Of a DNA stretch of 64,000 nt, positions 51,436 through 60,328 are shown one piece after another; within the stretch, counting starts at the first letter, position 1; every line of letters starts with the position of its first letter. The notes beneath the pieces are model-generated. The model worked only from the letters and a program-made list of their open reading frames with translations, was not told where the DNA came from and ran no database searches. A program made the translations under genes and the position numbers. The stretch lies in NCBI GenBank assembly GCA_910578405.1, contig CAJTQO010000004.1:1-64000 (forward strand), read 5' to 3'. The stretch is from an uncultured Lachnospiraceae bacterium (lineage in GTDB: Bacteria; Bacillota; Clostridia; Lachnospirales; Lachnospiraceae).

Positions 51436-52956
51436 TTATAATTGGTCATAATCCCCGTATCTTGGCGGCATGTTGCGCCGTTTTTTATATTTAAACCGGG
51501 TTCTTCTGCTGTAATGGATTTTATGCCGCCGTCTGCCTGCAAAGCTGTAGTTTTGTATGGATGATTTGATAATAAAAAACAGGATTAGGGCAGCGGCGCC
51601 GGCCAGGACACAAATAAGCACCGTTTTCACATTGACAAAGATTACGTTTTCTTTTTCCTCAGGAGGCTCCGGTTCCGGCATAGGGGCTGGTTCTGCGGGG
51701 CTGTCAAAGTCGTAGGAGGAAGCGTCGGCGGCAAGGTCGATGGAAGCGCTGCCCACATAAATGCCATGGTAATTGTAGTCAATGACAGCCAGGTGGTTTT
51801 CCGTTCCGGTTTCATAGGAAATGGAGGATTCCAGATCTTCAAAGGAAGCGGTTTTGGGCAGAATCAGGAAGCTGTCCTTATTTAAGGAAAGGAGTGGTTT
51901 GGAACTGCCGAAGATACTGTTTTCCGTCTGGAAGAAGTCCGCATTGTCGATGTTGTATTTGGTTTCATGCTCTGCCACATTGACGACTTCAAAGTTGCTA
52001 AAGCCGTAATTGAATAAGTCCATGGTATCCGTAAACTGGGTGGGGGACTCTTCTTTCATTACCACACAAATAAGTTTCATGCCGTTTTGCTCTGCGCATG
52101 TTACCAATGTCTGGCGGGCCATATCCGTATATCCGGTTTTGCCCCCCAGGACGCCGTCATAGGAATACTCCCCTGTGACCAGCCTGTGGTGGGTGCGCAG
52201 GATAAAGTCATCCGGCTGGGTATCGGTAGGCAGGAAATGTCTGGTAGGGGTGTTGGACATTTTGGCCAGCAGCTCATTTTGAAAAAAGGCGCGGGCAATG
52301 ACGGCCAGGTCATAGGCGGAAGTATAGTGGTCATCGTTGTGTAGGCCGTTTGGATTGGCAAAATGGGAATCCACGCACCCAAGTTCCTTGGCTTTCCGGT
52401 TCATCATATCGGCAAAGGCTTCGATACTGCCGCCCACATGTTCCGCTACGGCATTTGCCGTCTCATTGGCAGAACCGACTAAGATGCCATATAACGCTTC
52501 TTCCATGGTCAGAGCTTCTCCCACATCCATCCCCATATTGGAGCTTCCACGCTCTATGGAAAAAACGGCGTCTTGGGAAAAAGTAACCATTTCGTCCAGG
52601 GAAGAAGCCTCCGCCGCCACCAGGCAGGTAAGGATTTTGGTGGTGCTGGCCGGATAAAGAGGTTCGTGAATATTTTTGCTATACAAAATAATTCCGGTAT
52701 CCGCCTCCATAACAATGGCCGACTGGGCGCTTACCACAGGCCCTTTCGGCCAGTTTTCTATTTCATTGGACGCAATGGGCAGCTCCTTGCGGGCTTCTTC
52801 TGCCGCGGTCCGTTCATCCGGGGCAGCGGCGCGCGCATCCACTGCGCTGCTTAAAAGTCCGCAGGAAAAAAGGCAAAGGGAAAGCGCCAAGGCTCCTGCT
52901 TTGCTCCAGCTTATATATTTCAATCTATTCCATTTGAATTTCAATTCAAACCTCAT
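51436..52956 (-). CDS. dacF: D-alanyl-D-alanine carboxypeptidase (PBP5/DacF type)
   Basis: A 506-residue secreted, membrane-anchored PBP trimming the D-Ala of peptidoglycan stem peptides. Signal peptide about 1-43. Active site S104 in PASTTKILT (SxxK), SAN in VGSANETANAVAEH (SxN), and GGKTGYTDMA (KTG). C-terminal beta domain (about 340-420), Pro/Glu linker, a TM segment (about 450-475) and a basic tail. In sporulating clostridia DacF-type enzymes act in spore cortex or vegetative wall; which applies is unknown, so the symbol is a best guess. RBS AGGAGGTTAA. Promoter at 52993. Confidence 0.88.
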   Translation of the reverse strand: MRFELKFKWNRLKYISWSKAGALALSLCLFSCGLLSSAVDARAAAPDERTAAEEARKELPIASNEIENWPKGPVVSAQSAIVMEADTGIILYSKNIHEPLYPASTTKILTCLVAAEASSLDEMVTFSQDAVFSIERGSSNMGMDVGEALTMEEALYGILVGSANETANAVAEHVGGSIEAFADMMNRKAKELGCVDSHFANPNGLHNDDHYTSAYDLAVIARAFFQNELLAKMSNTPTRHFLPTDTQPDDFILRTHHRLVTGEYSYDGVLGGKTGYTDMARQTLVTCAEQNGMKLICVVMKEESPTQFTDTMDLFNYGFSNFEVVNVAEHETKYNIDNADFFQTENSIFGSSKPLLSLNKDSFLILPKTASFEDLESSISYETGTENHLAVIDYNYHGIYVGSASIDLAADASSYDFDSPAEPAPMPEPEPPEEKENVIFVNVKTVLICVLAGAAALILFFIIKSSIQNYSFAGRRRHKIHYSRRTRFKYKKRRNMPPRYGDYDQL

Positions 52957-52992
52957 TTAACCTCCTGTCTGTCCACCTTGGCGGGCTATGCA

Positions 52993-53021
52993 TTTATCTT
53001 AAAATATTTCTTATTCGTCAA
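52993..53021 (-). promoter_or_regulatory. Candidate promoter for D-Ala-D-Ala carboxypeptidase
   Basis: On the minus strand: -35 TTGACG (complement 53016-53021), 17-base spacer, -10 GATAAA (complement 52993-52998). The -10 is weak; a TATAGT box further upstream (near 53080) is an alternative. Confidence 0.4.
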
Positions 53022-53197
53022 ATTTTATCCACACAGTTTGCAGTGGCAGTGTTCTTTCCCACTATACACTATTTTTTGTGAAAACCAAACTAATTTCATA
53101 AAAATTTCACGGAATTTTTTTTCTATTTATCGCGTAATCCACTCTTCCCTTTTTCTGGCAATGGGTGTAAAATAGGCACGGGGAAAGGAGAAGCGGA

Positions 53198-53842
53198 ATG
53201 CGTTTAAGGAATATAGCAGGTTCAAGGGAAATAATCGGTGAAAGCGGGTTTGTAGTTCACAGCCCGGAAAGACAAAAGGGGAATTGGCCGGGGATTTTTG
53301 GGAATAATAATCCTGTACATTTGGAAATAGGCATGGGAAAGGGGCGTTTCCTTATGGATATGGCAAAGGAGCATCCTGCTATTAATTATGTAGGGATAGA
53401 AAAATATTCCAGCGTATTGCTGCGGGCCGTACAGAAGATGGAGCAGGAGCCTGCGCCATTGCCCAATGTGCGTTTCATCCGGATGGAAGCGGAAGCGATA
53501 GCGGATGTATTTGGGCAAGGGGAGGTCGGACGGATTTATTTGAACTTTTCTGACCCATGGCCGAAGGACAGACATGCCAAACGCAGACTGACAAGCAGGG
53601 AGTTCTTATCGCGCTATGATAAACTTTTGAAGCCGGACGGACAGTTGGAATTTAAAACAGACAACAAAGAGTTGTTTGCATTTTCCCTGGAAGAGTTGGA
53701 ACCGGCCGGATGGCGGGCAAAGGAAGTTACTTATGACCTGCATCATGACAAAGGAATGATGGAAGGGAACATTATGACAGAATATGAAGAGCGGTTTTCT
53801 TCCATGGGAAATGCAATTTGTAAGTATGTGGCGGAACGGTAA
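53198..53842 (+). CDS. trmB: tRNA (guanine-N7)-methyltransferase TrmB
   Basis: A 214-residue SAM-dependent enzyme methylating G46 of tRNA. Motif I LEIGMGKGRFLMDMA, then GIEKYSSVLLRA, and the catalytic/tRNA-binding YLNFSDPWPKDRHAKRRLT and KTDNKELFAFSL; the end MTEYEERFSSMGNAIC is the family tail. RBS GAAAGGAGAAGCGGA. Followed by trxA after 37 bases. Confidence 0.95.
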   Translation: MRLRNIAGSREIIGESGFVVHSPERQKGNWPGIFGNNNPVHLEIGMGKGRFLMDMAKEHPAINYVGIEKYSSVLLRAVQKMEQEPAPLPNVRFIRMEAEAIADVFGQGEVGRIYLNFSDPWPKDRHAKRRLTSREFLSRYDKLLKPDGQLEFKTDNKELFAFSLEELEPAGWRAKEVTYDLHHDKGMMEGNIMTEYEERFSSMGNAICKYVAER

Positions 53843-53879
53843 AAGCGTAAAATATGTAATGGAAAGAGAGGAAAACGAA

Positions 53880-54200
53880 ATGGAATATAAGTTTACAGCG
53901 GAAAACTTTCAGGCAGAGGTGTTGGAGTCCGGCCAGCCGGTGTTGGTGGATTTTTATGCGGACTGGTGCGGCCCATGCAAGAAGATGGCGCCTGTAGTGG
54001 AGGAGATGGCAGGCCGTTTTGAAGGAAAAGTGAAGGTTGGGAAGTGCAATATAGATGATAATATGGAGATTGCGCAAAAATACCGCGTAATGCATATCCC
54101 TACCTTTATCTTATTTAAGGATGGCCAGGCAGTGGATACCCATGTGGGGTCATTGTCAAAGGCGGAACTGGAAAGCAAGCTCCAGGCCGCAGCGGAATAG
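53880..54200 (+). CDS. trxA: Thioredoxin
   Basis: A 106-residue cytoplasmic disulfide oxidoreductase with the active site ADWCGPCKKM (C30 and C33), cis-Pro loop HIPTFILFKDG and the VGSLSKAELESKL C-terminal helix. Normal length for TrxA. ATG 53880 has GAGAGGAAAACGAA; the frame extends upstream through trmB but without signals. Likely cotranscribed with trmB. Confidence 0.95.
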   Translation: MEYKFTAENFQAEVLESGQPVLVDFYADWCGPCKKMAPVVEEMAGRFEGKVKVGKCNIDDNMEIAQKYRVMHIPTFILFKDGQAVDTHVGSLSKAELESKLQAAAE

Positions 54201-54211
54201 GAAGTACGAAG

Positions 54212-54240
54212 CAGACACTCGCATAGCGGGTGTTTGTTTC
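54212..54240 (+). terminator. Possible terminator after trxA
   Basis: ACACTCGC and GCGGGTGT pair with a short loop, extended by weaker pairs to 54236, followed by TTTGTTTCTTG. Confidence 0.45.
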
Positions 54241-54326
54241 TTGTGGGTGTTTGGAAAAGCGTTTATGAATGGATTTGGCAAGGATGGGACAAGACAGGAA
54301 GAAAAAGGATAGGAGGCGCTGGAAAA

Positions 54327-54788
54327 ATGTACATACTGTTTTTCCTGGTATGGCTGATTTTTAACGGGGCGGTGACAACGGAGATTATTTTGTTCGGGTT
54401 GGCGGTTTCTGCGGCAATGTATGTTTTCATTTGTAAATTTTTGGGGTACAGCGTCCAAAAGGACATTGCTTATTTGAAACGGGCGCCGCGTATTTTGCAG
54501 TATATTTGTGTGTTGGCATGGGAGATTATAAAAGCGAATTTTGCAGTGATAAAGTTGATGACCGCTTCCCGGTATGAGCTGGAGCCGGCGCTGGTACGTT
54601 TTAAAACGGATTTAAAGACGAGACAGGCCAGGGTAGTGTTGGCAAATTCCATTACTTTAACGCCGGGTACGATAACCGTGTCTTTGGAAGGGGATGAATA
54701 TGTAGTGCATTGTCTGGACAAGGAGCTGGCAAAGGGAATGAACCATTCCATATTTGTGGAATTGTTGGAAAAGCTGGAAAGGATGTAA
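54327..54788 (+). CDS. mrpE: Mrp/Mbh-type antiporter subunit E (MnhE/MbhA)
   Basis: A 153-residue membrane protein, first gene of the cation/proton antiporter-like operon. Two or three TM segments (1-50, 75-95), then the conserved cytoplasmic core VVLANSITLTPGTITVSLEGDEYVVH, which is the MrpE signature. ATG 54327 is preferred (AGGAGGCGCTGGAAAA). MrpE supports assembly and stability of the complex. Stops 5 bases before the F subunit. Confidence 0.9.
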   Translation: MYILFFLVWLIFNGAVTTEIILFGLAVSAAMYVFICKFLGYSVQKDIAYLKRAPRILQYICVLAWEIIKANFAVIKLMTASRYELEPALVRFKTDLKTRQARVVLANSITLTPGTITVSLEGDEYVVHCLDKELAKGMNHSIFVELLEKLERM

Positions 54789-54793
54789 AAGGT

Positions 54794-55135
54794 ATGGTAG
54801 TGACGGGTGAGCTGACGGCATTGGGGGCGGCCTACCGGACGGTTTTGGTAGGCGCTTTGATTTTCCTTGCGCTGATGGTGGTTTTGTGTCTGATACGGGC
54901 GGTGAAAGGGCCAAGCATTGCAGACCGGATTGTGGCGGTGAATATGATGGGCACTATGGTTATGGTAATGATTGCCATACTGGCCTTTTTGCTCAAAGAG
55001 GGGTATTTGGTGGATATCTGCCTGATTTACGCTATGATTAGTTTCCTGGCGGTGATTGTACTGACGAAAGTATATATGGGCGTGCATAAGGAAAAGGAAA
55101 ATTCAAGGGAGGGGCAGGAAAATGGGAGTGATTGA
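54794..55135 (+). CDS. mrpF: Mrp/Mbh-type antiporter subunit F (MnhF/MbhB)
   Basis: A 113-residue protein with three TM segments. The MrpF signature RAVKGPSIADRIVAVNMMGTMVM carries the conserved Asp in the second TM region. RBS is weak (GGATGTAAAAGGT), suggesting coupling with the E gene. The end overlaps the G gene by 14 bases. Confidence 0.9.
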   Translation: MVVTGELTALGAAYRTVLVGALIFLALMVVLCLIRAVKGPSIADRIVAVNMMGTMVMVMIAILAFLLKEGYLVDICLIYAMISFLAVIVLTKVYMGVHKEKENSREGQENGSD

Positions 55136-55496
55136 ATGGGTGCGTTTTCTTACAGGCGCTATGGTGTTGCTTTGCGGGCTGGCAATCTTTGTTGTGGAAA
55201 TCTTTGGCATTTTCCATATGCGGTATGTATTAAACCGGATGCATGCGGCAGCGATGGGAGACACTTTGGGAATCAGTATTTCGCTGGTGGGGCTGATGAT
55301 TTTTTCCGGATTCAATTTTACCACTTTGAAAATGGTTCTTATCGTGGTGTTCTTGTGGCTGGCTTCCCCGGTTTCTTCGCATTTGATTGCCAGGCTGGAG
55401 GTAACTACGAACCGGAAGCTGGGCGAGTTTTGTGAGGAGGATATGATTTTGACAAAAGAAGGGGAGCTGACAAAAAGGGGAGGGGAATGCCGTTAA
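55122..55496 (+). CDS. mrpG: Mrp/Mbh-type antiporter subunit G (MnhG/MbhC)
   Basis: A 124-residue protein with three TM segments. FGIFHMRYVLNRMHAAAMGDTLGISISLVGLMI is the MrpG core and SHLIARL its tail. Starts inside the F gene (GAGGGGCAGGAAA before ATG). Position third, as in Pyrococcus mbh. Confidence 0.9.
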   Translation: MGVIEWVRFLTGAMVLLCGLAIFVVEIFGIFHMRYVLNRMHAAAMGDTLGISISLVGLMIFSGFNFTTLKMVLIVVFLWLASPVSSHLIARLEVTTNRKLGEFCEEDMILTKEGELTKRGGECR

Positions 55497-55563
55497 ACGG
55501 GCGCTTTTGCAGAGGGAGGTTTGACTGGAATGGAGGCGCAACTGAAATAGAAAGGGATTTGGT

Positions 55564-55875
55564 ATGCGGGTATTTCAATATATTTTACTTGGTTTTTTGG
55601 TGGTGTGCGCGATTTCAGTGAGTTTTTCCAGGAAGCTGCTGAATTCGATTTTGATTTTTATGTCTTATAGTTTGGTGATGTCGATTATATGGATTTGCCT
55701 GGAGTCTCCGGATTTGGCGATTACAGAGGCGGCGGTGGGGGCCGGGGTTACGAGTGTGCTGTTTTTTGTGACATTGAAAAAGATTAACGCTATGGAGACG
55801 ATAGAGGATATGGGGAAGTTTGGGAAGCAGGGGCAGGAGGCAAAGGAGGACGGAGTGGACGATGAGCAGGCTTAA
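55564..55875 (+). CDS. MbhD-type subunit (DUF4040, MrpA C-terminal half)
   Basis: A 103-residue protein with three TM segments and an acidic C-terminal tail. SLVMSIIWICLESPDLAITEAAVGAGVTSVLFFVTLKK is the DUF4040/MbhD core, which in Mrp antiporters is part of the MrpA subunit. Here it is a separate small gene, as in membrane-bound hydrogenase (Mbh). Overlaps the next gene by 14 bases. Confidence 0.85.
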   Translation: MRVFQYILLGFLVVCAISVSFSRKLLNSILIFMSYSLVMSIIWICLESPDLAITEAAVGAGVTSVLFFVTLKKINAMETIEDMGKFGKQGQEAKEDGVDDEQA

Positions 55876-56824
55876 GTCGGAAGAGGAATATGAAAAGACG
55901 GCGGCGTTCCATTTTTTCCGGTGGCTATCCGGGAGCAAGGATTATTATGTAGGGAATATGGAGATGCAGCCGCAGGAGGAGTATAAAGAGGAAGAGGCTA
56001 CTATTCAGGAGCGTATGCGGGAGCAGCAGATGATACGTGACAAGGTATACGATACGCAGAATAATAAGTGGCTGTTTCGGTTTCGGTGGTTTTACCGGAT
56101 TATGGCGGCGGTGTTCTGCGCTATTTTAGGCGTGCTGCTGATTGTAACGGTTTCGTTTCTGCCGCCTACCGGAGGGGTGGCCAAGCCGGATAATAACGAG
56201 GTGGCAGCCAGGTATATTGAGCGGGGAATGCAGGAAACGGGCGCGGTGAATATTGTGACGGGTATGATTTTGACTTACCGTGCGTTTGATACGTTTGGGG
56301 AAACCAATGTGCTTTTTATCGCTACCTGTTGCGTTATGATTATGCTGATGGCGGAGGATGCGGAATTAAAGAAGCGGGAATTGTTGAATGACCGCCGTTA
56401 TGAGCCGAAAAATGACGCGATTTTGCAGGGAGTGGCTACGATTCTTGTGCCTGTTATTTTTATTTTCGGGATTTATATTATTTTAAACGGGCATTTATCT
56501 CCAGGGGGCGGTTTCTCCGGAGGCGCGACGATAGGCGCTGGGCTGATTTTATATGTCAGCGCCTTTGGGTTTAAGAAAACGCAGCGCTTTTTTCATGAGG
56601 GGATTTACAAAGCAGCCAAGGTAACGGCTCTTTGTATGTATGGGCTGATTGGGATTTATTATTATGTGACAGGGGCAAATGGGCTGGAAAACCATATCCC
56701 GCTTGGGATTCCCGGACATATTGTCAGTGCGGGCATTATTTTCCCGATTAATATTTGCGTGGGGATTGAAGTGGCTTGCACTATGTATGCGTTTTATGCC
56801 TTATTCCGAAGGGGAGGATTATAA
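55862..56824 (+). CDS. Fused MbhE-MrpB (MnhB) subunit
   Basis: A 320-residue membrane protein joining two parts. Residues about 1-175 carry an acidic, charged N-terminus and two TM segments with AAVFCAILGVLLIVTVSFLP and a GAVNIVTGMILTYRAFDTFGET motif typical of MbhE. Residues about 180-320 are MnhB: TILVPVIFIFGIYIILNGH, LSPGGGFSGGATIGAGLILY and GHIVSAGIIFPINICVGIEV. In Pyrococcus Mbh these are separate genes MbhE and MbhF; fusion is common in bacterial MrpB-like proteins. ATG 55862 is supported by ACGGAGTGGACG. Confidence 0.85.
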   Translation: MSRLKSEEEYEKTAAFHFFRWLSGSKDYYVGNMEMQPQEEYKEEEATIQERMREQQMIRDKVYDTQNNKWLFRFRWFYRIMAAVFCAILGVLLIVTVSFLPPTGGVAKPDNNEVAARYIERGMQETGAVNIVTGMILTYRAFDTFGETNVLFIATCCVMIMLMAEDAELKKRELLNDRRYEPKNDAILQGVATILVPVIFIFGIYIILNGHLSPGGGFSGGATIGAGLILYVSAFGFKKTQRFFHEGIYKAAKVTALCMYGLIGIYYYVTGANGLENHIPLGIPGHIVSAGIIFPINICVGIEVACTMYAFYALFRRGGL

Positions 56825-56859
56825 TTCCGTGAAGGTTCTTTGAAAGGAGTTGGTTTGGA

Positions 56860-57234
56860 ATGGGAAGGAATTTGTTTGCGAATTACGGAGAGATGGTAGC
56901 GATGGCGCTGTTTGTCATAGGGTTTGGGAATCTGCTGCTGCAGAGCAACCTGATTAAGAAGATTATCGGACTAAATATTATGGATACGGCAGTTTATCTG
57001 TTTTTAGCGGAAAAGGGGTATATCAGCGGAAGGGTAGCCCCGATTGTGACGGATGGGGTGCAAAGTGTGGAAGCTTATATTAATCCTGTGCCAAGCGGCC
57101 TGGTTTTAACAGGGATTGTGGTATCGGTATCTGTGTCTGCGTTAATGCTGTCGCTGACTATACGGCTATACCAAAGGTACCATACGCTGGATTTGGATGA
57201 GATATCCCTGCAGTTAAACAAGGAGGGATTGTAG
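56860..57234 (+). CDS. mrpC: Mrp/Mbh-type antiporter subunit C (NuoK-like)
   Basis: A 124-residue protein with three TM segments, homologous to NuoK/MrpC/MbhG. FVIGFGNLLLQSNLIKKIIGLNIMDTAVYLF and NPVPSGLVLTGIVVSVSVSALMLSLTIRLYQ with the conserved small residues are visible. RBS AAAGGAGTTGGTTTGGA. Complex I homologues place NuoK next to the antiporter subunits. Confidence 0.9.
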   Translation: MGRNLFANYGEMVAMALFVIGFGNLLLQSNLIKKIIGLNIMDTAVYLFLAEKGYISGRVAPIVTDGVQSVEAYINPVPSGLVLTGIVVSVSVSALMLSLTIRLYQRYHTLDLDEISLQLNKEGL

Positions 57235-57237
57235 GAT

Positions 57238-58752
57238 ATGACAGGACAGATGGAGTTTGTGCAGAATTTTCCCTGTTTTTCAATTATGCTCTGTATGTTC
57301 GCCGGGATTATCAGTTCTGCGCTGAAAGGGAAAACGGCCAAATGGGTCAATATGGCAGTGCTTTGTATGAATATCTTTATGTCGGCGGCAACGCTTGCAT
57401 TTGTGGCGGCTAAGGGGGAATTTTATGTATATGTGATGGGACAGTTCCCCGCTCCCTGGGGAAATGAATTGCGGGTAGGCGTATTGGAAGCGGGCATGGC
57501 GCTGTTTTTCTGCATAATTATGCTGTTGTCTTTGATGGGCGGGCGGCATAAGCTGCTTCAGGAAGTGGAGGAAGGAAAACATGGTCTGTATTACATATTG
57601 ACAGACCTGATGTTAAGCTCCCTTTTGGCATTGATTTATACCAATGATTTGTTTACGGCATATGTATTTGTGGAAATCAATACGATATCCGCCTGCGGGC
57701 TGATTATGATTCGGCAGAACGGGCGTACCATAGAGGCGGCGGTGCGGTATATGATTATGAGCTTGCTAGGCTCTGGCCTGTTTCTCATTGGTTTGTGTAT
57801 GCTTTATGATATTACAGGGCATTTGCTGATGTCCAATATTGAAGCGAAAGTAAGGGAAATCTATCTGGCGGGCGCAGGAGGCAGTTATCATATTCCACTG
57901 TTAGTGACCATTGCGGTTATTTCGGTAGGCTTGGCCATTAAAAGCGCACTGTTTCCTTTCCATGCCTGGCTGCCGGATGCCTACGGGTATTCCACGGTAT
58001 CTTCGGCCGCCATTCTTTCCAGTTTGGTGTCCAAGGGATATATTTTCCTCTTGTTTAAAATTATATACCGCGTAATTGGATTTGAAGTGTTCCATGACAG
58101 CAAGATTATTGACGCCCTTTTCATTTTTGGGTTAATGGGGATGATTTTTGGCTCCTTAAGCGCCATTAAGGAGAATGATGTGCGCAGAATGATTGCTTTT
58201 TCTTCCATTGCCCAGATTGGTTACATTTATATGGGCATTGGGATGGGGACAGAGGCGGGGATGGTGGCTTCGGTGTTCCATGTACTATCCCATGCAGCTA
58301 CAAAATCGCTGCTGTTTATTGCGGCCATCGGCCTGACTGACGTATCGGGCGGCAGCAGGAAGCTGACGGAGCTGACTGGTTCCGGCTACCGGAATAAAAT
58401 GGCAGGCGCCGCGTTTGTGGCCGGGTCGCTTTCCATGGTGGGCGTGCCATTGTTTTCCGGTTTTATCAGTAAACTGTTGTTTGCGCAGGCCGCTGTGCAA
58501 AATGATGTGAAAATGCTTCCGGCCTTGATTGTACTGGGGATCAGCACTATTTTGAATGCAATTTATTTTATGAAGACTGTTATCCGTATCTATACGCCGG
58601 TAGGGAAAACGGAATACTTTAGCGTAACCTGCAAAGAGAACAAAGTGTATGCGCTGGCTTTGGTCTGTTTTATCGTATTGAATGTATTTTTGGGCGTTCT
58701 TTCCCAGCCTGTTATGAACCTTATCTGGACGGGGCTGAATATGTTTGCATGA
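57238..58752 (+). CDS. Proton-translocating NuoN/M-like antiporter subunit (MrpD/MbhH type), first of four
   Basis: A 504-residue protein with about 14 TM segments. Key residues of the proton path are present: Glu in YVFVEINTISACGLI (TM5), Lys in GLAIKSALFPFHAWLPDAY (TM7), and Lys/His in later helices (SLVSKGYIFLLF; FHVLSHAATKSLLF). This resembles MrpD and MbhH. It follows the C subunit by three bases, as in mrpCD. Confidence 0.92.
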   Translation: MTGQMEFVQNFPCFSIMLCMFAGIISSALKGKTAKWVNMAVLCMNIFMSAATLAFVAAKGEFYVYVMGQFPAPWGNELRVGVLEAGMALFFCIIMLLSLMGGRHKLLQEVEEGKHGLYYILTDLMLSSLLALIYTNDLFTAYVFVEINTISACGLIMIRQNGRTIEAAVRYMIMSLLGSGLFLIGLCMLYDITGHLLMSNIEAKVREIYLAGAGGSYHIPLLVTIAVISVGLAIKSALFPFHAWLPDAYGYSTVSSAAILSSLVSKGYIFLLFKIIYRVIGFEVFHDSKIIDALFIFGLMGMIFGSLSAIKENDVRRMIAFSSIAQIGYIYMGIGMGTEAGMVASVFHVLSHAATKSLLFIAAIGLTDVSGGSRKLTELTGSGYRNKMAGAAFVAGSLSMVGVPLFSGFISKLLFAQAAVQNDVKMLPALIVLGISTILNAIYFMKTVIRIYTPVGKTEYFSVTCKENKVYALALVCFIVLNVFLGVLSQPVMNLIWTGLNMFA

Positions 58753-58809
58753 AGTTGGAAGGAATTTCCTTAAGGGTAAAGGATGCGGAACTGGAATAGG
58801 AGGATTAAT

Positions 58810-60315
58810 ATGCTGTTTCCGATTATATTTCCGATGATTGCCGGATTTTTGCTGCTGGCAATGAAGGAAGTGAAAAATAGAAAATGGCTGACTGGCATGG
58901 TAGGCGTCTCCCTGGCGCTTACCGGGGGTTCGGCGGTATATGCGCTGTCTTATGCACAGGGCCGGGAAATCATTTTATTTCATCTGACCAGAGCCTTGCC
59001 TGTTTATTTCAGGCCGGATGCGCTGGGACTTTTGTTTGTGGCTATAGTGTCGGCAGTGTGGACGCTGGCCGGTTTTTTTTCTTTTGCTTATATGGCGCCG
59101 GGCCACGGGGAAAATGCGAAAGGGGAAAAGCGGTTTTATGGTTTTTACCTAATGGTGTTCGGGGTGTTAAACGGATTAGGGTTTGCCGGGAACCTGGTAA
59201 CTTTTTATTTGTTTTATGAGTTGATGACTTTGCTGTCGCTGCCGCTTGTTTTGCATACGGGGACGAGGGAGGCGATTATGGCCGGGCTGAAGTATCTGTT
59301 TTATTCTTTGGGCGGCGCATATCTGGTTTTGTTTGGACTTTATTTTCTCTGTCGGTTTGCGAAGACCCTTACTTTTACGGGGGGCGGTGTATTGGATGAG
59401 ACATTGGCTCCAGGGCGGGAAGGGATATGGCTGGCGTTGGCTTTCCTTATGATATTGGGTTTTGGGGTAAAAGCAGGGATGTTTCCGGTACATGCCTGGT
59501 TGCCTACGGCCCATCCGGTGGCTCCTGCGCCTGCCAGCGCTGTGCTGTCATCCGTAATTGTAAAGGCTGGTGTGCTTGGGACAGTGCGTGTGGTTTATTA
59601 TATGTTTGGCGCGGATTTACTGCGTGGGACATGGGTGCAGACGGTATGGCTGACGCTCACTCTGCTGACGGTGTTTATGGGGTCTATGTTGGCTTTCCGG
59701 GAAAATGGGCTGAAAAAGAGGCTGGCTTATTCTACGGTAAGCCAGGTATCTTATATTTTATTTGGGCTGGCTTTGCTGGAACCGCAGGCGGTATGCGGGG
59801 CTATGCTTCATATGACGTTCCATGCATTTATCAAGTGCGGGTTGTTCCTTACTGCCGGAATGATTATCCATCAGACAGGGAAAACGAAGGTGGATGAACT
59901 GCGAGGGATTGGGAAAACGCTTCCGGTAACTATGTGGTGCTTTACCCTGGCTTCCTTTGCACTGGTGGGGATACCGCCTGCCAATGGCTTTATCAGCAAG
60001 TGGTATCTGGCCCAAGGGGCGCTTTCCTCTGGCGTCCCGGTATTTTCCTGGCTTGGGCCGGTGGTTTTATTAATCAGCGCATTGCTTACGGCCGGTTATT
60101 TGTTTCCTGTGGCAATGCGGGCTTTCTTTCCAGGGTCGGGTTATTTATACCCTGCACAGGAAGGAGAGAGGGGGATTTTCTTTTCCCTGAAAAAGGAAGG
60201 GCCGTTTGTGATGATGGCGCCTTTGCTGGCATTGGCGGCGTTGTCCGTATTGCCGGGAATTTTTCCGGAACGGCTTGTCGCTTATATTTCGGAGATTGTG
60301 ATGGGGATTCTGTAG
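58810..60315 (+). CDS. Proton-translocating antiporter-like subunit, second of four
   Basis: A 501-residue NuoM/N-like protein with about 14 TM segments. Glu in FYLFYELMTLLSLPLV, Lys in GFGVKAGMFPVHAWLPTAH and VIVKAGVLG, and the TFHAFIKCGLF segment are intact. Start 58810 (AATAGGAGGATTAAT) matches the family. Closest in motif spacing to the third copy at 60329. Confidence 0.9.
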   Translation: MLFPIIFPMIAGFLLLAMKEVKNRKWLTGMVGVSLALTGGSAVYALSYAQGREIILFHLTRALPVYFRPDALGLLFVAIVSAVWTLAGFFSFAYMAPGHGENAKGEKRFYGFYLMVFGVLNGLGFAGNLVTFYLFYELMTLLSLPLVLHTGTREAIMAGLKYLFYSLGGAYLVLFGLYFLCRFAKTLTFTGGGVLDETLAPGREGIWLALAFLMILGFGVKAGMFPVHAWLPTAHPVAPAPASAVLSSVIVKAGVLGTVRVVYYMFGADLLRGTWVQTVWLTLTLLTVFMGSMLAFRENGLKKRLAYSTVSQVSYILFGLALLEPQAVCGAMLHMTFHAFIKCGLFLTAGMIIHQTGKTKVDELRGIGKTLPVTMWCFTLASFALVGIPPANGFISKWYLAQGALSSGVPVFSWLGPVVLLISALLTAGYLFPVAMRAFFPGSGYLYPAQEGERGIFFSLKKEGPFVMMAPLLALAALSVLPGIFPERLVAYISEIVMGIL

Positions 60316-60328
60316 AAAGGGGCAGGGT

